This document shows, one piece after another, positions 47,609 to 60,790 of a stretch of 64,000 nucleotides of DNA. Position numbers and translations under genes: made by a program. Position 1 is the stretch's first letter. Each line of letters begins with the position of its first letter. The notes under the pieces are model-generated. The model was not told where the DNA came from, did not search any database, and was given only the letters and a program-made list of their open reading frames with translations. Origin of the DNA: Tamarix chinensis (lineage: Eukaryota > Streptophyta > Magnoliopsida > Caryophyllales > Tamaricaceae); the NCBI GenBank assembly GCA_030549775.1, contig CM060174.1, positions 5,771,391-5,835,390 of the forward strand, read 5' to 3'.

Positions 47609-48003
47609 TGATACAGAACACCATTTCCAGGATCACAGAGGATCGAGGAGTTACACTTATCAAATAGTAGGAGGGCCTGGGTGAGAGAAAGGTCTTCAAA
47701 CTGTAAGAACCAAGGAGAAAAATTCAGAGAATAGAGAGGAATGAGTCGAAATTTGTATTATCCCCCATCATCCTTACATTCTCATCATATATAGAATAGA
47801 TTCCCCTCTAACTATCTCAGAATTAAAGGAAGTTCAAAATTAAAAATGAAAATACAATGACTATAACAGAATGGATAGAGAAAGGGAGCATTTTTGGTCG
47901 TTGCTAATGATTTCTGCTGAGCTGGTATCGAGTGTATGCTAGGCTTGCACTTGCTTCTTCTGGTTGGACTTCTTCTAGCTGGGATTGCACCTATCATGCA
48001 TCA
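47609..48003 (-). repeat. Chromovirus 5' LTR (395 bp)
   Basis: Plus strand TGATACAGAACACC to CATGCATCA. The minus strand just after it reads CTAGTATCAAAGCAT, a changed initiator-tRNA-Met primer-binding site. Confidence 0.93.
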
Positions 48004-48527
48004 TAAGTCTATTAAGACTAAGTTTTTTGCAATGATACCCTTTCATGAGGAGATCCTCAACCCCAAGGTTTGTTTACGATCACAATGTGCGTAATTTCCT
48101 GCAAGGGCCAGTCAACGGATGGAGCGTACATAAATTGTGCACCTTCTTAGTGGGGGAAATTGTTTCCCCGGTGTATTGCATTTTTATCCATTTATTTCTT
48201 TTTTCCCTTAAACAGAGCCTCAACAAAGTGATAATACCTCTGTCGCTGTTTATACTAAGCACACTTCCAACCGTAATATTTTAATATTTTTATTAAATTT
48301 ATGTTTTTTACTAAAAATAAATAAATTAAATTAAATTAAATGATAAATCACAACCATCGGCAATTTTCTAATAAGACAATCTTTAACAATAAATATTTAT
48401 GGATTATTATGCCCTCCAAAACTAAAATATATCGATTGATTCAATTTTTTTATACACAATCAGTTTTATTTCTACAACAATAATCTTAAATATAATAGTG
48501 AAATATAGTATTTTTATTACTCTATAT

Positions 48528-48530
<3 letters not shown>

Positions 48531-48577
<47 letters not shown>
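48531..48577. repeat. (CT)n microsatellite
   Basis: About 23 CT units, against about 9 at the homologous place in copy A (38902-38919). Confidence 0.96.
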
Positions 48578-48579
<2 letters not shown>

Positions 48580-49399
48580 CTTTTTCTTTTTTGCCTGGGG
48601 TAATTTATTGCCTCAAGAACAAGTTTTTGATCTTTTTGATTTATCGATGTGGGATGGATTTTAGGATCAACGAAATTAATAATCAATATTGCTCCTTTGT
48701 TGTGGATGCTCTATGATACAAGTTAGGTACTAAAAAAGCACAAGCCAACCAGAAAACTTAAAAAGCCTAAAAAATTTGCTAACTTAATCCATTGGAAAAA
48801 AGGAATCGAATATTTCAAAATCGTTAAATATTGTCTTGTATTAGCAATTTTGATAGAAAATATAGAGATATTACGCCAAATATCCCTGTCCAATAACAAA
48901 ATCTATCAATGTCCGTAGTTTATCATAAAAGATTACAGATGTTATCCTTCCATTAATTTTTTTCGTTAATGTACATGATGGGGTAGTTAATTATCTCAAT
49001 CTTAAATGAATTATTGGCATATATTATTGAAAATACCCGTAAACGCCCTCCCATCCGATTAATAAATCTTAATATTATGAAGTTAATTGAAGCAAATTAA
49101 CTGATTCATTTTCATTCACTTTATTTAAATATAAAAAAATATTAAATGAATTATTGGCATACATTGTTGAAAATACCCTTGAATTCCCTCCCATCCCATT
49201 AATAAATCTTAATAGCATGAGGTTAATTGAAGTGAATTAACTTATTCATTTTCATTCACTTTATTTAAATATATAAAAAAACAAAATATATAAGTTAATG
49301 AATGTTAAATTTTTTGCTTTCATTCATCCCACCTCTTAAATTTCAATTTAGAGATAATAGAGTGAATATTTTTTTTATTTAATTAAAAAAATACCCTTC

Positions 49400-49402
<3 letters not shown>

Positions 49403-49460
<58 letters not shown>
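49403..49460. repeat. (AT)n microsatellite
   Basis: About 29 AT units. Copy A has about 8 at 39562-39577. Confidence 0.96.
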
Positions 49461-49464
<4 letters not shown>

Positions 49465-49504
49465 AAGAAATTTTGGATATGGTTATTATTTATTTATTTT
49501 TGGA

Positions 49505-52500
49505 GACCTACATTTTGAGAGGATAATGGATCAATTCAATAAGCTTAAACAGACAGGAGGGGTAGAGGAGTACTATGGCCGGTTTGGAGAATTGAGGGGA
49601 GTGATGTTGATGCATAATTCTCATTTTGTCGAGAATTATTTTGTTTTCAGTTTCATCAGTGACCTGAGAGATGATCTGAAACATGAAGTCCAGATGTTTC
49701 AATCCCGCACCTTATACCAAGCACTAGAGCTAGAAAAGTGCAAGGAGTTGGCCTATGCCAGTTCAAACCGAATACTGCCCAAATTTCCATAAGGAAAGGT
49801 TTACCCACCATCCACTCCTTCACTAAGAGTAACATCGATAAATTCATCTCCCACATTCAATACCTCTCGAAATACCCTAATTAAGAAGAGGAGTGCACAA
49901 GGGTTATGTTTTAGGTGTGGCAAAAAGTACCATCCAAGACACCAATGCAAACCACAACAACGTCATAGTATGATGACCAAGCCTACTAGGGAGGAGGATT
50001 TATCAGTGGAGGAGGAGATAGCCAGCATGGATGAACTGGCCATCTCACTGTATGCCATCACAGGTGGCTAGGGTCACAATACTATATGCATCAAAGGATC
50101 AGCTAACAGTCAATCGATCATAATCCTTATTAATAGGGGGAGTATCCATAGTTTTGTGAACCCAACACTAGTGTAGAATTCTCCCTATGAAGTAGAATAG
50201 ACCATGAGCTTAACTATTATTGTGCCTAATGGGAATAAGATGTTTAGCCAACACAAGTGTAAAGGGTTCGAGTGGGTGATGTAGGGTCACTACTTCCATT
50301 CAGACTTGAGGCTACTAGAGTTGAAGGGTAGTGATCTAGTATTGGGTACCAACTAATTGAGGGGCTATAGTCCCATTATGTTTGATTTCCAAAACCTCAC
50401 CCTTTTGTTCCAGAAGGAAGGAGAATCCGCTAAGCTGAAAGGAACAACTAATCTTGCCCAATTGTAAATTTTGTTGGGTAAGGAGATGAAAGGTTGGTAT
50501 TATTCAATAGGAGGAATGGCGGAGCACTTATCCATGCTTACTGCTAATAATTACGAGCTATCGGAGGTAAAGATTCCCATTAAGCTACTTCCATTAATTG
50601 AAGCTTATAATGATGCATTTTCGAAGCCCAAAGGGTTACCCCCACCTAGGTCACATGATCACAAAATTCCCATGGAACCCGAATCCAAACTTGTTAACCT
50701 TCAACCTTACAGATATCCTTTTCACCAGAAACAAGAGGTGGAAAGGCAAACTAAAGAGATGTTATCTAACTCCACCATTAACCCCTAGTCGAAGCCCTTT
50801 TTCTTCACCCTACCTGCTAGTTAAAAAGAAGGACCACTTTTGGAAACTATGAGTAGATTACAAACAATTAAATCAAATCACCATTAAAAATAAATACCCC
50901 ATTCCCATCATAGATGACCTCCTAAATGAACTCCACAGTTCCCACTATTTTTCAAAAATTTGATCTTAGAGAAGGATACTGCCAATTTAGAGTCAATCCC
51001 CAGGATACCTACAAAACAGCCTTTAAAACCCACCAAGGACATTATGAATTATACCTTTTGGGTTAACAAATGCCTTGGCCACATTCCAATTCTTGATGAA
51101 CCACATTTTTTCTCCTTACCTTAGGAAGTTCATCTTAGTTTTTTTTTATGATTTACTAGTTTATAGTACCACTTTCAACCAGCATTACGAACACCTGGAC
51201 CTCACCCTTGGAATCACAAGGTAACATTAGTTGTATGCTAAAAGGGGAAAATGTTACTTTGGTCAAATCCATATTAAATATTTGGGGTATATCATTTTGG
51301 CTGAGGGCGTGAAGACTAATCTAGCTAAGATTTTAGCCATAACACAATGGCCCAAGCCTACAACACTAAAATCTCTCATGGTTTTTTGGGGTTAACCGGC
51401 TACTATAGGAAGTTTATAAAGGGAAATGGGTTGATTAGCAGACGGCTTACCAACATGTTGAAGAAGGAGTAATTTACGTGGATTAAGGAAGCTAAAGAAG
51501 CATTTGAAAGGTTAAAGAAGACCATGACCAAAGCTCAGTGTTGGTTCTACCCAACTTTCAGACCCTATTCACCTTGGAGACCGATGCTAGTGGGAAGGGA
51601 ATCGAGAGTACTAACCAAGGGAGGTAGACCTGTTGCTTTTCGCATTAAGGCACAGAGCTCCAAGCATGAACAACTCTCTATTTATGAGAAGGAGTTTCTG
51701 GCCATTTTATTAGCTGTCGATAAATGGAGGCATTATCTAGAAGGGGTACTTTTGTAATCCAAATGGATCGGCAAAGCTTAAAGTACCTCTTGGAACATAA
51801 ACTGACTACTCACATACAGAAGAAGGGGTTAACTAAGTTACGGAGACTACGGTATACCATACAATATAAAAGGGGAGTTGAGAACACGATGTCTAATGCC
51901 TTGTCCAGAAGGGAAGGCATAGAGGCAACCCTACACACTGTAGTTTCTATAGTGGTCCCTTCTTAGATTACAGATGTGGAATCAAGCTACATAGGGGATG
52001 AAGCAGCTCAAGAGTTGCTGACTGCCCCTTACTATGGACCCCCAATCATGACCTAACTTTACCTTACAGCATAGTTTACTAAGGCACAAAGGGATGTTGT
52101 ACTTAGGTGCATCAAGAAATATAAGGGCAAAGGTGCTTCAAGAAATGCATGATTCTCCTTTAGGAGGTCACGGAGGAAACCATGCCACCTACCAGAAGAT
52201 CAAGGCTACATTCTATTGGCCCCAAATGCATAACGAGATAAGAGAGTATGTCTAAGCATGCGACATCTGCTAATGAAATAAAGTTGATCACAACCCCTAC
52301 AAGCACTTACTGTAGCCTCTGTCCATTTCTTCTCAGGCCTAGGAAACGGTAACTATGGATTTCATAGAATCTTTACCTCGATCAAAAGGCTATGATATTG
52401 TTCTGGTGGTAGTGGATAAACTCACTAAATTTTCTCACTTCATGCCCCTTGCTCACCCCTTCACTGCCCCCAAGTAGCCCAGCTATTTTTTGATAATGTA

Positions 52501-52625
52501 TGCAAGCTTCATGGGTTGCTGACTATCATTGTTTCTGATCAAGACAAGATCTTTACCAGTTTACTTTGGCAGACTCTCTTCAAATAGATGGGAATGAATT
52601 TGCACAAGATCATTGTTTCTGACTA
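49505..52625 (+). pseudogene. Second Ty3/gypsy element, coding fragment without LTRs
   Basis: Plus-strand relic in the order gag (DQFNKLKQTGGVEEYYGRF, 49526-49792), zinc knuckle CFRCGKKYHPRHQC (near 49910), protease (IILINRGSIHSFVNP near 50120, where the active-site DSG is changed to NRG), RT (from about 50640; [30 protein letters not shown]), RNase H (LSIYEKEFLAILLAVDKWRH, 51680-51740; VENTMSNALSRRE, 51870), and integrase ([33 protein letters not shown], 52350-52470). Many stops and frameshifts. No LTR is seen at either side: the left side abuts copy B of the duplication and the right side abuts an LTR-like end of another family. Confidence 0.88.
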
Positions 52626-52639
52626 TCATTGTTTCTGAT

Positions 52640-52792
52640 TGTTGCACCTATTCCTACTTTGCCTTGTAGTTGGTACAAGGATGGCCTAGGGCCAAACTCA
52701 TACCAATTTTGGCGGTAATACGCCCTTCTATGGTGTATGTTTTTACGTTTAAAATATAAAAAAATTTAATGGTGATTTTTGGGAATGTTACA
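52640..52792 (+). mobile_element. 3' end of the long-LTR family (truncated)
   Basis: 'gccttgtagttggtacaag', 'atggcctagg', 'ggcggtaat' and the terminus GGGAATGTTACA match 55090-55220 and, more weakly, 16590-16753. Confidence 0.65.
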
Positions 52793-55220
52793 ACCACCGC
52801 GACGCCACAACGTTTTTCTTCCCCATTTTGGTCACCTTCACTTCCTTTCCTCTCCTTGATTTTATTTAGCCTAGGTTTATCTTAATTCCTTTAAAAAAAA
52901 AGAAAAAAAAATCTTAATTATGTATATTCCTATTTTCTAGGTATTTTTTCGGTGATAGTAGAAGAGGAGGCGTAAGTCATACATGCTTAGAGACCAAGGA
53001 TATAGTCATAGCTAGGGCTTTATTCTAATTAAAATATGACCTTGTTGTGTGGTATGTGCATGCATAAAAATGATAGATGATTCTAGTGTTAAATGTGCAT
53101 CTTGGCATGACAATAGCTAAAGGTAAGAAGGTGTGCGGATATGACTATATTGGATTTAATTATTGATATATATCTATATTATATGATATTGCATATGTGA
53201 ACAATATAGGAAGTCCTTGTGTTGTATGTCTTGTGACTTAAGTAGGGTTTTGAGACCTGGGGACATTTTGGTTAATATGGTGGAAAGTGACATGTAGGAT
53301 ATTTTAGAGTTTAAATTGGCCTAAAAATAATTTAGAGGTATGATACGAAATAATTGTTGCAAAAATAAAGAGGCTTAAGGTAACTACAGTATGGGAAGGA
53401 ATAACCATGCATGAGGTGAGTAAAACCTAAGGGGAGTTATCATCATAGGTGAGTAGAGTGGGGGTTTGTTAATAAAAAGTTGATATAGGGTTAATGATGA
53501 GATCTTTAGGGAGCCATGAAAATTTGGAAAGCCCTTGGAGCACTAAGGGATGAGAGGTTACCAAAAAGTGAAACTAAGGTTTGGGAGGCCAAGGTACGAA
53601 ACTTTAGAAGTAGGTTATTATCACATGCATGAAATGAGGGAGTTGGATTTTAATATTGTAATATGATGTTAACCATGCCACTTGAGGAATATGTACCAAA
53701 TTTAATAGCCATGCAGGATAAATAGAAGTAGTTATAACCACAACGAAGAATTAGGATTTCAAGAGAAGTTTGATTAAGAAGGGTATTACCACATGTGCAA
53801 AATAGGGAAGTTAGGCTATGAAAATTGAGGTGGTGTCTAACCATAGTGTTATATGCATGGGTATGGAAAATTAGTGCTAAACAAGCAGTAGGGAAGGGAT
53901 TATGCCAACTAGGAAAAATAAGGGTTTTGAGGAGTAACCCTAGAAGTCAGTTGCTATCATCTGTGAGAAACGGGGGTAATAGGCCATGAATCTTGACCTG
54001 GGGTTTCCAATGACATATTTGATTTTGTTGGGTAAATTGGGACTCAAAGGGACATTAAGGGTAAGGATGTACTCGGGGTTATGAAATTAGAGTTTCCAAA
54101 GGAATAAGGTTGTCCCAGGGTGGTAGTAAGGTAGGAGTCATGCATGGGGTAGCTATGCACGTTTGTGTGTTGAATATGGAATAAATAAAAACTAATAATA
54201 CACTAATCACTTAAAATATAATATCACTTGAGGCAGGCTAAATTATACCTATCGATGTACCGATAGGAATAGTAGTCAAGAGTATCTTGCCCTGGAAGTT
54301 GTACCCTACCGTTCCATCGATGAGAATAGTGAAGTCCTGAACTCAAGTAAATTAAACCATTGGATGATAATAACCTTTGAAAAATACACTAATTACTTAC
54401 ATAATACCATGTGGGTCAGAACCGGTTGTACTTTGATTAGTGATCCACCAGTGAGAATAATGGCCAGGAGTTTTCTACCTTAGGGTTGTACTTTGATTAC
54501 CAATCCACCAGTGAGAATAGTAGTCAGGAGCGTCCTACCCTAAAATTTGTACTTATTTACCATTCCACCGGTGAGAATAGTGATGTCCCCCTGAACCTAC
54601 TTGGAACAAATCATGAGTTGGCTATTCATTACACTAATACCTTGAGTTCTAATAATAATGAATGAGCTGGTATGATCTACTTATGTGCATGCCATTCCTT
54701 ATTGTAGTGTTATTAATATATCTGACCTGCTTAACTATATTGTTACCTTACTCAATACATAGCGTACTAATTACCCCTATTATAGGTGCTTTTCATTCCC
54801 ACGAGTAGAGACCCCTTCTAAGTCTATGCAGGTGAATGAGGAACGCTAGACGACTTTGCTCCATATAATGCTATGATCAAGGCAAAGTGATGCTATTGTG
54901 TCCGGGGCTAGGGATCTAAGAGAGTAACATCCGATTGTTGCCTTTATCAGTTTACTTCTCATTAATGTTTTTAGTTGGACATTGTTTGTGTATTTCAATA
55001 CTTCTTTTGGAAATAAACACCCAACTCTTATTTATGATATGAATTGTTACTCTGTTATGTTTATCATAGTTTGCGTACTATTTTATCTTGCCTTGTAGTT
55101 GGTACAAGAATGGCCTAGGTCTAGACTTATACTAATTACAGCGGTAACACTTCTCTTATGCTTTGATGATCTTACATTAAAAACAAAAAAAATTCAGTAA
55201 CAGATTTTGGAGGTGTTGCA
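52793..55220 (+). mobile_element. LTR-like copy of the long-LTR family, plus strand
   Basis: Ends GGAGGTGTTGCA at 55220. Contains diverged copies of the CCACCGG-GAGAATAGTGG motif (54240-54590) and the 'catagcgtactaattacccc ... cattcccacgag' block (54760-54805) found at 16246-16300. The left limit is inferred only from the preceding end at 52792. No gene seen; small frames at 53.6-53.8 kb are not credible. Confidence 0.5.
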
Positions 55221-56141
55221 TTATCAGTTACCATTGGATTCGGGATAATATCCATATGGACGGTACTATAGTCTTCTAAGACAGGGACATACTCATTGGT
55301 CTCTATCGAAAGATAGAAATCAAATAAAACGAAGTAAGTATAATTTAGAGATCACAACCATATATATAGATAATTGATATGTTATCCATCAAACTAGTCT
55401 AGTTCGATTTATCAATAATCTAAAATACTCAAAGTCTGTATACATATAGATGCGCATCCAATTAGATATATTTAACCTAAATAATTTATACCTGAATACA
55501 ATCACTTTTATACATACTTAATTTATATGATAACATATAATATATATTATTCATATATAAGCTCAATATTAGATAATAATCCAATAATAAGAACAATTTC
55601 CCCTGAAAACACACTTTATTTTGGAGTAACCACTGCTCTTTAATAGGAATTGTATTTTCACCTCATCAACCTAATATGCATAAGTTGAGAGTTGAGGCGG
55701 CATTAATAATAGTATCTGGCATGTCACTTTAAAAGAATGACATGGAGAGTTAATAACGAAAAGAGGATCAAATCGCATAAGACAAAGCATAACACCGGAA
55801 GAATGGGCAATGGCCTGAGTCAAATTCAGGATTTTTATCTTCAAAACAATTACTGTGAAAAAACAAGAATTCCCGCTTTGGATATTCAGCTCGACACGCT
55901 CAAAATGACAAGTCTACAAGCTAGTGAGAGCGATACTGATTACCAGAAAAAATAACTAATTAAGTATATCTATTTAATAAGGGAAAAGAATGGAAAATAA
56001 AAAAAGAAGACCTATAAGAATATTGCAAAACGATCATTAAGCAAGAGAGCTTTGATTCATGGATCAGGCCTGTGGCAATTCTCTTACGCATTCTCGTCCA
56101 GCAAGTCTTCAGGGACTGAGCGAAATCATAGGTAATCTCTT
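55221..56141. other. Spacer and probable 3' untranslated part of LTA2
   Basis: AT-rich. The 72-codon frame at 55737-55955 has no recognisable domain. The part just below 56141 should include the LTA2 3' untranslated region on the minus strand. Confidence 0.5.
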
Positions 56142-56745
56142 CTACAGAGTCAAACTTTCAGGATTTTTTATGATCTTCGAGAAGGTTTGGAGGAAGGCCG
56201 CCAAGTCAGCTCCATAAATAATCCGGTGATCAGCTGTGACGTTCACCTGCCAAAAAAGAGAAACCGTAAACGTTCAGTCTAGCGTTACCAAAAAACCAAT
56301 AGCATTACATCTATATATAAAGACATAATTGGTGAACTGTAAAACATTCCACGAAGTTCAATGATATCCGAATCTTAAGCTCACATATTGGACACTCCTG
56401 TTGTCAGCAGACTCGGCACCAAGTTTTCAAACCAAATTCTGACGAACCTAAAAGAACCATCATCTTTCTCGCCTCATTTTTTGATCTAACTAGTATTGAT
56501 ATAATTGATCGACTCTAATCTAATTAGCACTGATAAAGCAATTACTATTATTATTATAATAATGATTAATAATATTATTATATTAATAATTTTGTTATTG
56601 TTATTATAATATAATAATAAAATTGACAATTAATAATGATTCTTATGAATATAACAATTTGTATTATTTTAATATATGGTAATATTTATATTATTATTTT
56701 ATTTAAGCAGATAATAGTTATTACATAAATCACAATATTCATAGA

Positions 56746-56787
<42 letters not shown>

Positions 56788-59700
56788 ATTATGACAATAA
56801 TGTCATATACAATATAAATTTCTATGTATAAATATTATTAGTATTATTATAATGATATTTTTATTAGAAGTATTAATATATGAAAGTAACATAATAATGA
56901 TGATGATGATATGATTATAAGTTATAATATAATAATAATGTAATTTTATTTTCATTAAAATTATTATTATAAATATTAATATTATTTTTAAACATAAATA
57001 TTATAAATAATATATTTATAAAGATAATAATAATAATAATATCAATAATATAATATTGTCATCATTCTCATTATTATTATAATAATTATAATATAATTAT
57101 TATTGTGAGTAAAACAATAATAATTATTATAAATGTTATAAATATTTGTAATTATTATAATAGTAATTTATTATACTAGCATTAATTATAATTAAAATAT
57201 TCAATAATTACATTATATTAAATTACACTTATAAATATAATAATCGTAATCATAATTATAATTATATGAAAGATAATTATAACTAATTTTAATTATGATA
57301 ATTGCTATTATTATAATAAAGATAATAATTTTTTACAATAATAATAATAATAATTACTATTATGATCATATCGGATATGATTTAATCAGATCTTATTAAT
57401 ATTGATTGATCTAACTGAATCTAATATGAAAATAAGGTGAGAAAAGTAAGACCAAAGTCAAATACTATACACAAAGTACGAGTAAATCTTGTGAGACAAT
57501 TGTAAAAAGGTCCTCCACATACACCTATGCAATAGTGAAGCATCATCTAACTTGGTAATGAGAGAATTGTGCTATTTTGACTGACAGACTCGAGCTGGAA
57601 AAGTCAATGTTCCATTGGTTAGAGGCTTGCTTCAGACATACAAGCAAATTTTGATTATGCACAAATGACCAGGAAAGGCTTTAGAATATAGGTAGTAACC
57701 CCCTCACAAAGTGTGGGTCCATATATACGAGTCCTGCAGGTGGGTATCATATATATGGGTCCAACATGAAGGGGTCCACATCTTGTGAGACAACTGTAAA
57801 AAGGTTGTGAGCATCTAGTTTTAAAGTTACCATTTATGCAAACTAACACACATTGTTATACCAAATAAACTAACAATCTCTTTTTATTTTCCTCTTCTTT
57901 TGGGAAAAAGAGCGGATGCAAATGTCATTATCCAAAAGTTACTAGGTCAAATCCCTGACAAGTAATCACACTTTGAGTATTTGGTTTCTCCTCAATGATA
58001 AGAGAATGTGGCGGACGTCACACTTATTACCATCGATTGATACATCGTATACACACAAATTTTAACCTATATGCAGATCTTTCAAAGTGAGTCCACAACC
58101 TACTTCAGAAAAGAATTTTTTAGTGAATGCAGAGCCTGCTTCAGAAAAGAACATCCCTACTTTTGCCCTAAATCATTAACCAGTGAACTACTCCATCCTC
58201 AAACTAGAAAATCATCCCTGACAAATGTTGATCTACTAAGAAACAATATTTCCATAAGCATTAACCAGTGAACACATTAGCAAGTCACCAGCGAACTCCT
58301 AGCTGTCATACTCACAGCTTATTCATGCATCACATTTGAATTACATTCTTATGCATGCAGAGACCAAGGGAAAAGGAAAAAGAGTAAAGGAATGCCTGCA
58401 GAGATCCATTAAAAGAACATGCACAAAGTAATGTGACTACAAAACTTGATGTGAAGATCAAGGCCTTAGCCTTTATGTCAATGGAAAATATGCTTACCAG
58501 CTTACTGTTATACCAATACTAAGCTAAATGGTATACGAAATTTGAATAGAGGGGCCTAAAGCAGAGGACCCTATGTAAGCTGATCGTAATTTTGTATAAC
58601 TACAATCAACTACGAATAACTTAAATATTTGATGCTTGATGATGCAAAGTTCCAAGTGTTACAGGAAGAAAATAACTCACCAGCATTTTATTCTTAACAG
58701 AGAAGAATCCATCTTTATCAGCAATAACAGAGGGTTTTGAAGCTCCAACAGCCATAATAGCTCCCTGAAACAGAAAACAAAATGAGAAAATGGTTAGAAT
58801 ATGCTGGGAGGGTCATATAGATCCCATCATCACCGACTAAATTAGAACTTCAGAATTACTTTACTTTTGTTAGAAACCCTCACGTGCTGTAAAAATACAC
58901 AGAATTTTTTCGTATAACCTAACCTGTCCAGGGGGAAGAATAGCATCAAATCGATCAACTCCGAACATGCCTAGATTGGACAGAGTGAAAGTGCCTACAT
59001 TCGCATCAAATAATTGATTAGTTTATCCACTTAACAGAATCCTATTAGATCGCCATTCATGCATACAGTAACAAAAAGAGGGTAAAAAATCAAATATGAG
59101 GTGACCTGAATTGTATTCCTGTGGTTGAAGCTGTTTAGCACGGGCCTTCTCGACCAGCTCTTTCCACTTTTGGGATAATAGATAAAGATCCAGCTAGATA
59201 GATAAACAAGTAACAAACCATATATCACTAAACTAGATAGACGAGCAAATAAAAAACTAGAAATCACTAAACACAACAATAAGCTAGAAGTCCAGCATTA
59301 TATTTAACAAAAAATACTCCACCGTAGTACCATACACGGCAAGATAACAAAACTGAAGAGCCTATGAGAAATATACACCTTATCAGCATCCTGAAGAACA
59401 GGAGTGATCAAACCGCCATTGATTGCCACAGCGACAGCAATATTTACGTTGCCATTGTAGGTGAAACTCTTCCCATCCTTACAAGTTGCGTTGACAACTG
59501 GATGCTGCACAAGTGCAATGGCAGCTGCTTTGGCCAACAATGCAGTCATCGTGACACCCTTTGGCTTAACCTAATCACAACAAAAAACCCAAAGTTGATA
59601 CAGAATATTCCATAAACCAACCAATTTGAGCAAAGTAGAAGTACCAGAGAAATAATGGAATATTACTTATATTAGACAATGTACCTTCTCGTAAAGAGCA

Positions 59701-60584
59701 TCAAGTGCATCAGTCTCAATTGGATATCCAACCCGGAATGTTGGAACTGATAGACTCTCCAACATGTTCTTAGCCACCGCTGACTGCATTGTGGTGAACG
59801 GCACAATAGAAGATCCTGGAATTTCAGCAAAACTACTACTAGGAGCAACGGCAGCAGGAATGGGATCCACCACGACAGCTGGCTTCTTAGGCTCAATTCC
59901 AGCAGCCTTCTCCACATCCTCTGGCGTTATCCTACCGAAAGGTCCCGTACCATTAATATTTTTTATATCAATCTTATGCTGCTTCGCCAATTTCTTGGCA
60001 TAAGGCATGGCAACAATCTTCCTCGGCCCGTCCGCCACAGGGGCATGCTTGGAAGGTGGTGGAGGAGGTGAAGGTACTGACGGCGGAGATGGAGCAGCAT
60101 CAGAAGCGGCAGCAGCTGGAGGAGCCGAACTTCCACCCTTAGAATTCACTTCAGCAGCTTTCTTCTTCGCCTCTTCGATTTCCTGCTCAGTTTCAGCTAG
60201 AAATGCAATCGGAGAACCAACGGGGGCAGTTTCCCCTTCAGGAACGATAATTGCAGCGAGGATTCCGTCGTGGAATGTCTCGACATCCATATCAGCCTTA
60301 TCGGATTCAACGACGACGACGCCCTCTCCTTTGGTGAGTACGTCACCTTCTGACTTCCCCCAAGAGACGATCTTCCCTTCTGTCATCGTGGAGCTGAGAG
60401 CCGGCATAAAGATCTCCCTGATTTTGGCGTTGATGGTGTAGATCGATCGGCTCCGTTGGGGCCTGGTGGTGGCGCGAAATGAGGTTGCGGATTGACGCCA
60501 TTGAAAGTCATTAGAAAGAGTTGATGAGAAGGAAATGGAAGGGGAATTCGAACTTGAGAGCGGGACTCTGGAGAGAGAAGCCAT
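56142..60584 (-). CDS. LTA2: Plastid dihydrolipoyllysine acetyltransferase, E2 of pyruvate dehydrogenase complex
   Basis: Transfers the acetyl group from lipoyl-lysine to CoA, giving plastid acetyl-CoA for fatty acid synthesis. Exons on the minus strand: 60584-59685, 59570-59379, 59193-59106, 58994-58924, 58764-58681, 56246-56142; 1440 bp, 479 residues, all GT/AG and in frame. Residues 1-54 are Ser/Arg-rich, a chloroplast transit peptide. Lipoyl domain 55-130 with the lipoylated Lys96 in VESDKADMDVE. Ala/Pro linker 150-186. E3-binding domain about 190-226 (YAKKLAKQHKIDI, GTGPFGRITPEDV). Catalytic domain from about 250 to the end, with ADHRIIYGADLAAF carrying His452. Plastid E2s have this form instead of the DHRxxDG of mitochondrial and bacterial E2. 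Length agrees with Arabidopsis LTA2 (480). The last intron is 2434 bp and full of AT-rich triplet runs. Gene looks intact. Confidence 0.95.
56500..57370. repeat. Triplet-rich AT tract within the last LTA2 intron
   Basis: Long runs of ATT/TTA/AAT (for example TTA at 56745-56788) and near-palindromic AT sequence over about 870 bp of the 2.4-kb intron. Confidence 0.85.
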
Positions 60585-60790
60585 TGTCGAAGACGGTGAC
60601 TGTTTGATTGTTGGGAGATTCCAAATCGAGGAACTTGCAGGAGAGGGTGAGGAAAAGAGTGTGATTAGTTAGTGAATTGTAACGACGGGACGAGGGCGGA
60701 GAAGCCGAGGGAGGAAGTGGCCAGAACTAGAAGGAATCGGCAGCGCTGCGTAGCGTAAGTATCGCCCAAGTCCTTGGCCCGTAGTTTCAA
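60585..60790 (-). promoter_or_regulatory. 5' leader and proximal promoter region of LTA2
   Basis: The 200 bp before the start codon are distinctly richer in G and C than the AT-rich DNA beyond 60790, as usual for a plant 5' leader. No TATA box is evident and the transcription start cannot be placed. Confidence 0.4.

Larger units (their letters stand above)
40822..48003 (-). mobile_element. Ty3/gypsy chromovirus, minus strand, with nested insertion
   Basis: LTRs at 40822-41223 and 47609-48003 (TGATATAGAACACC / TGATACAGAACACC to GCATCA) face the same way. The flanks TAATT and TAAGT are a 5-bp target duplication with one change. The minus-strand order is 5' LTR (48003-47609), a primer-binding-site-like TAGTATCAAAGC, gag, protease, reverse transcriptase, RNase H, integrase, chromodomain, polypurine tract, 3' LTR. 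The C-terminal chromodomain and the order PR-RT-RH-INT identify a chromovirus; the short LTRs would suit a Reina-like member. All reading frames are interrupted. A 1.7-kb insertion separates protease from reverse transcriptase. Confidence 0.93.
48004..49500. repeat. Direct duplication, copy B, right part
   Basis: Matches 38390-39620 with scattered differences, a longer (CT)n run (48531-48577) and (AT)n run (49403-49460), and an additional internal tandem duplication of about 130 bp (49005-49137 repeated at 49141-49270). Confidence 0.85.

Noticed and set aside
60007..60441. 144-codon plus-strand frame
   Set aside because: Antisense shadow of LTA2 exon 1.
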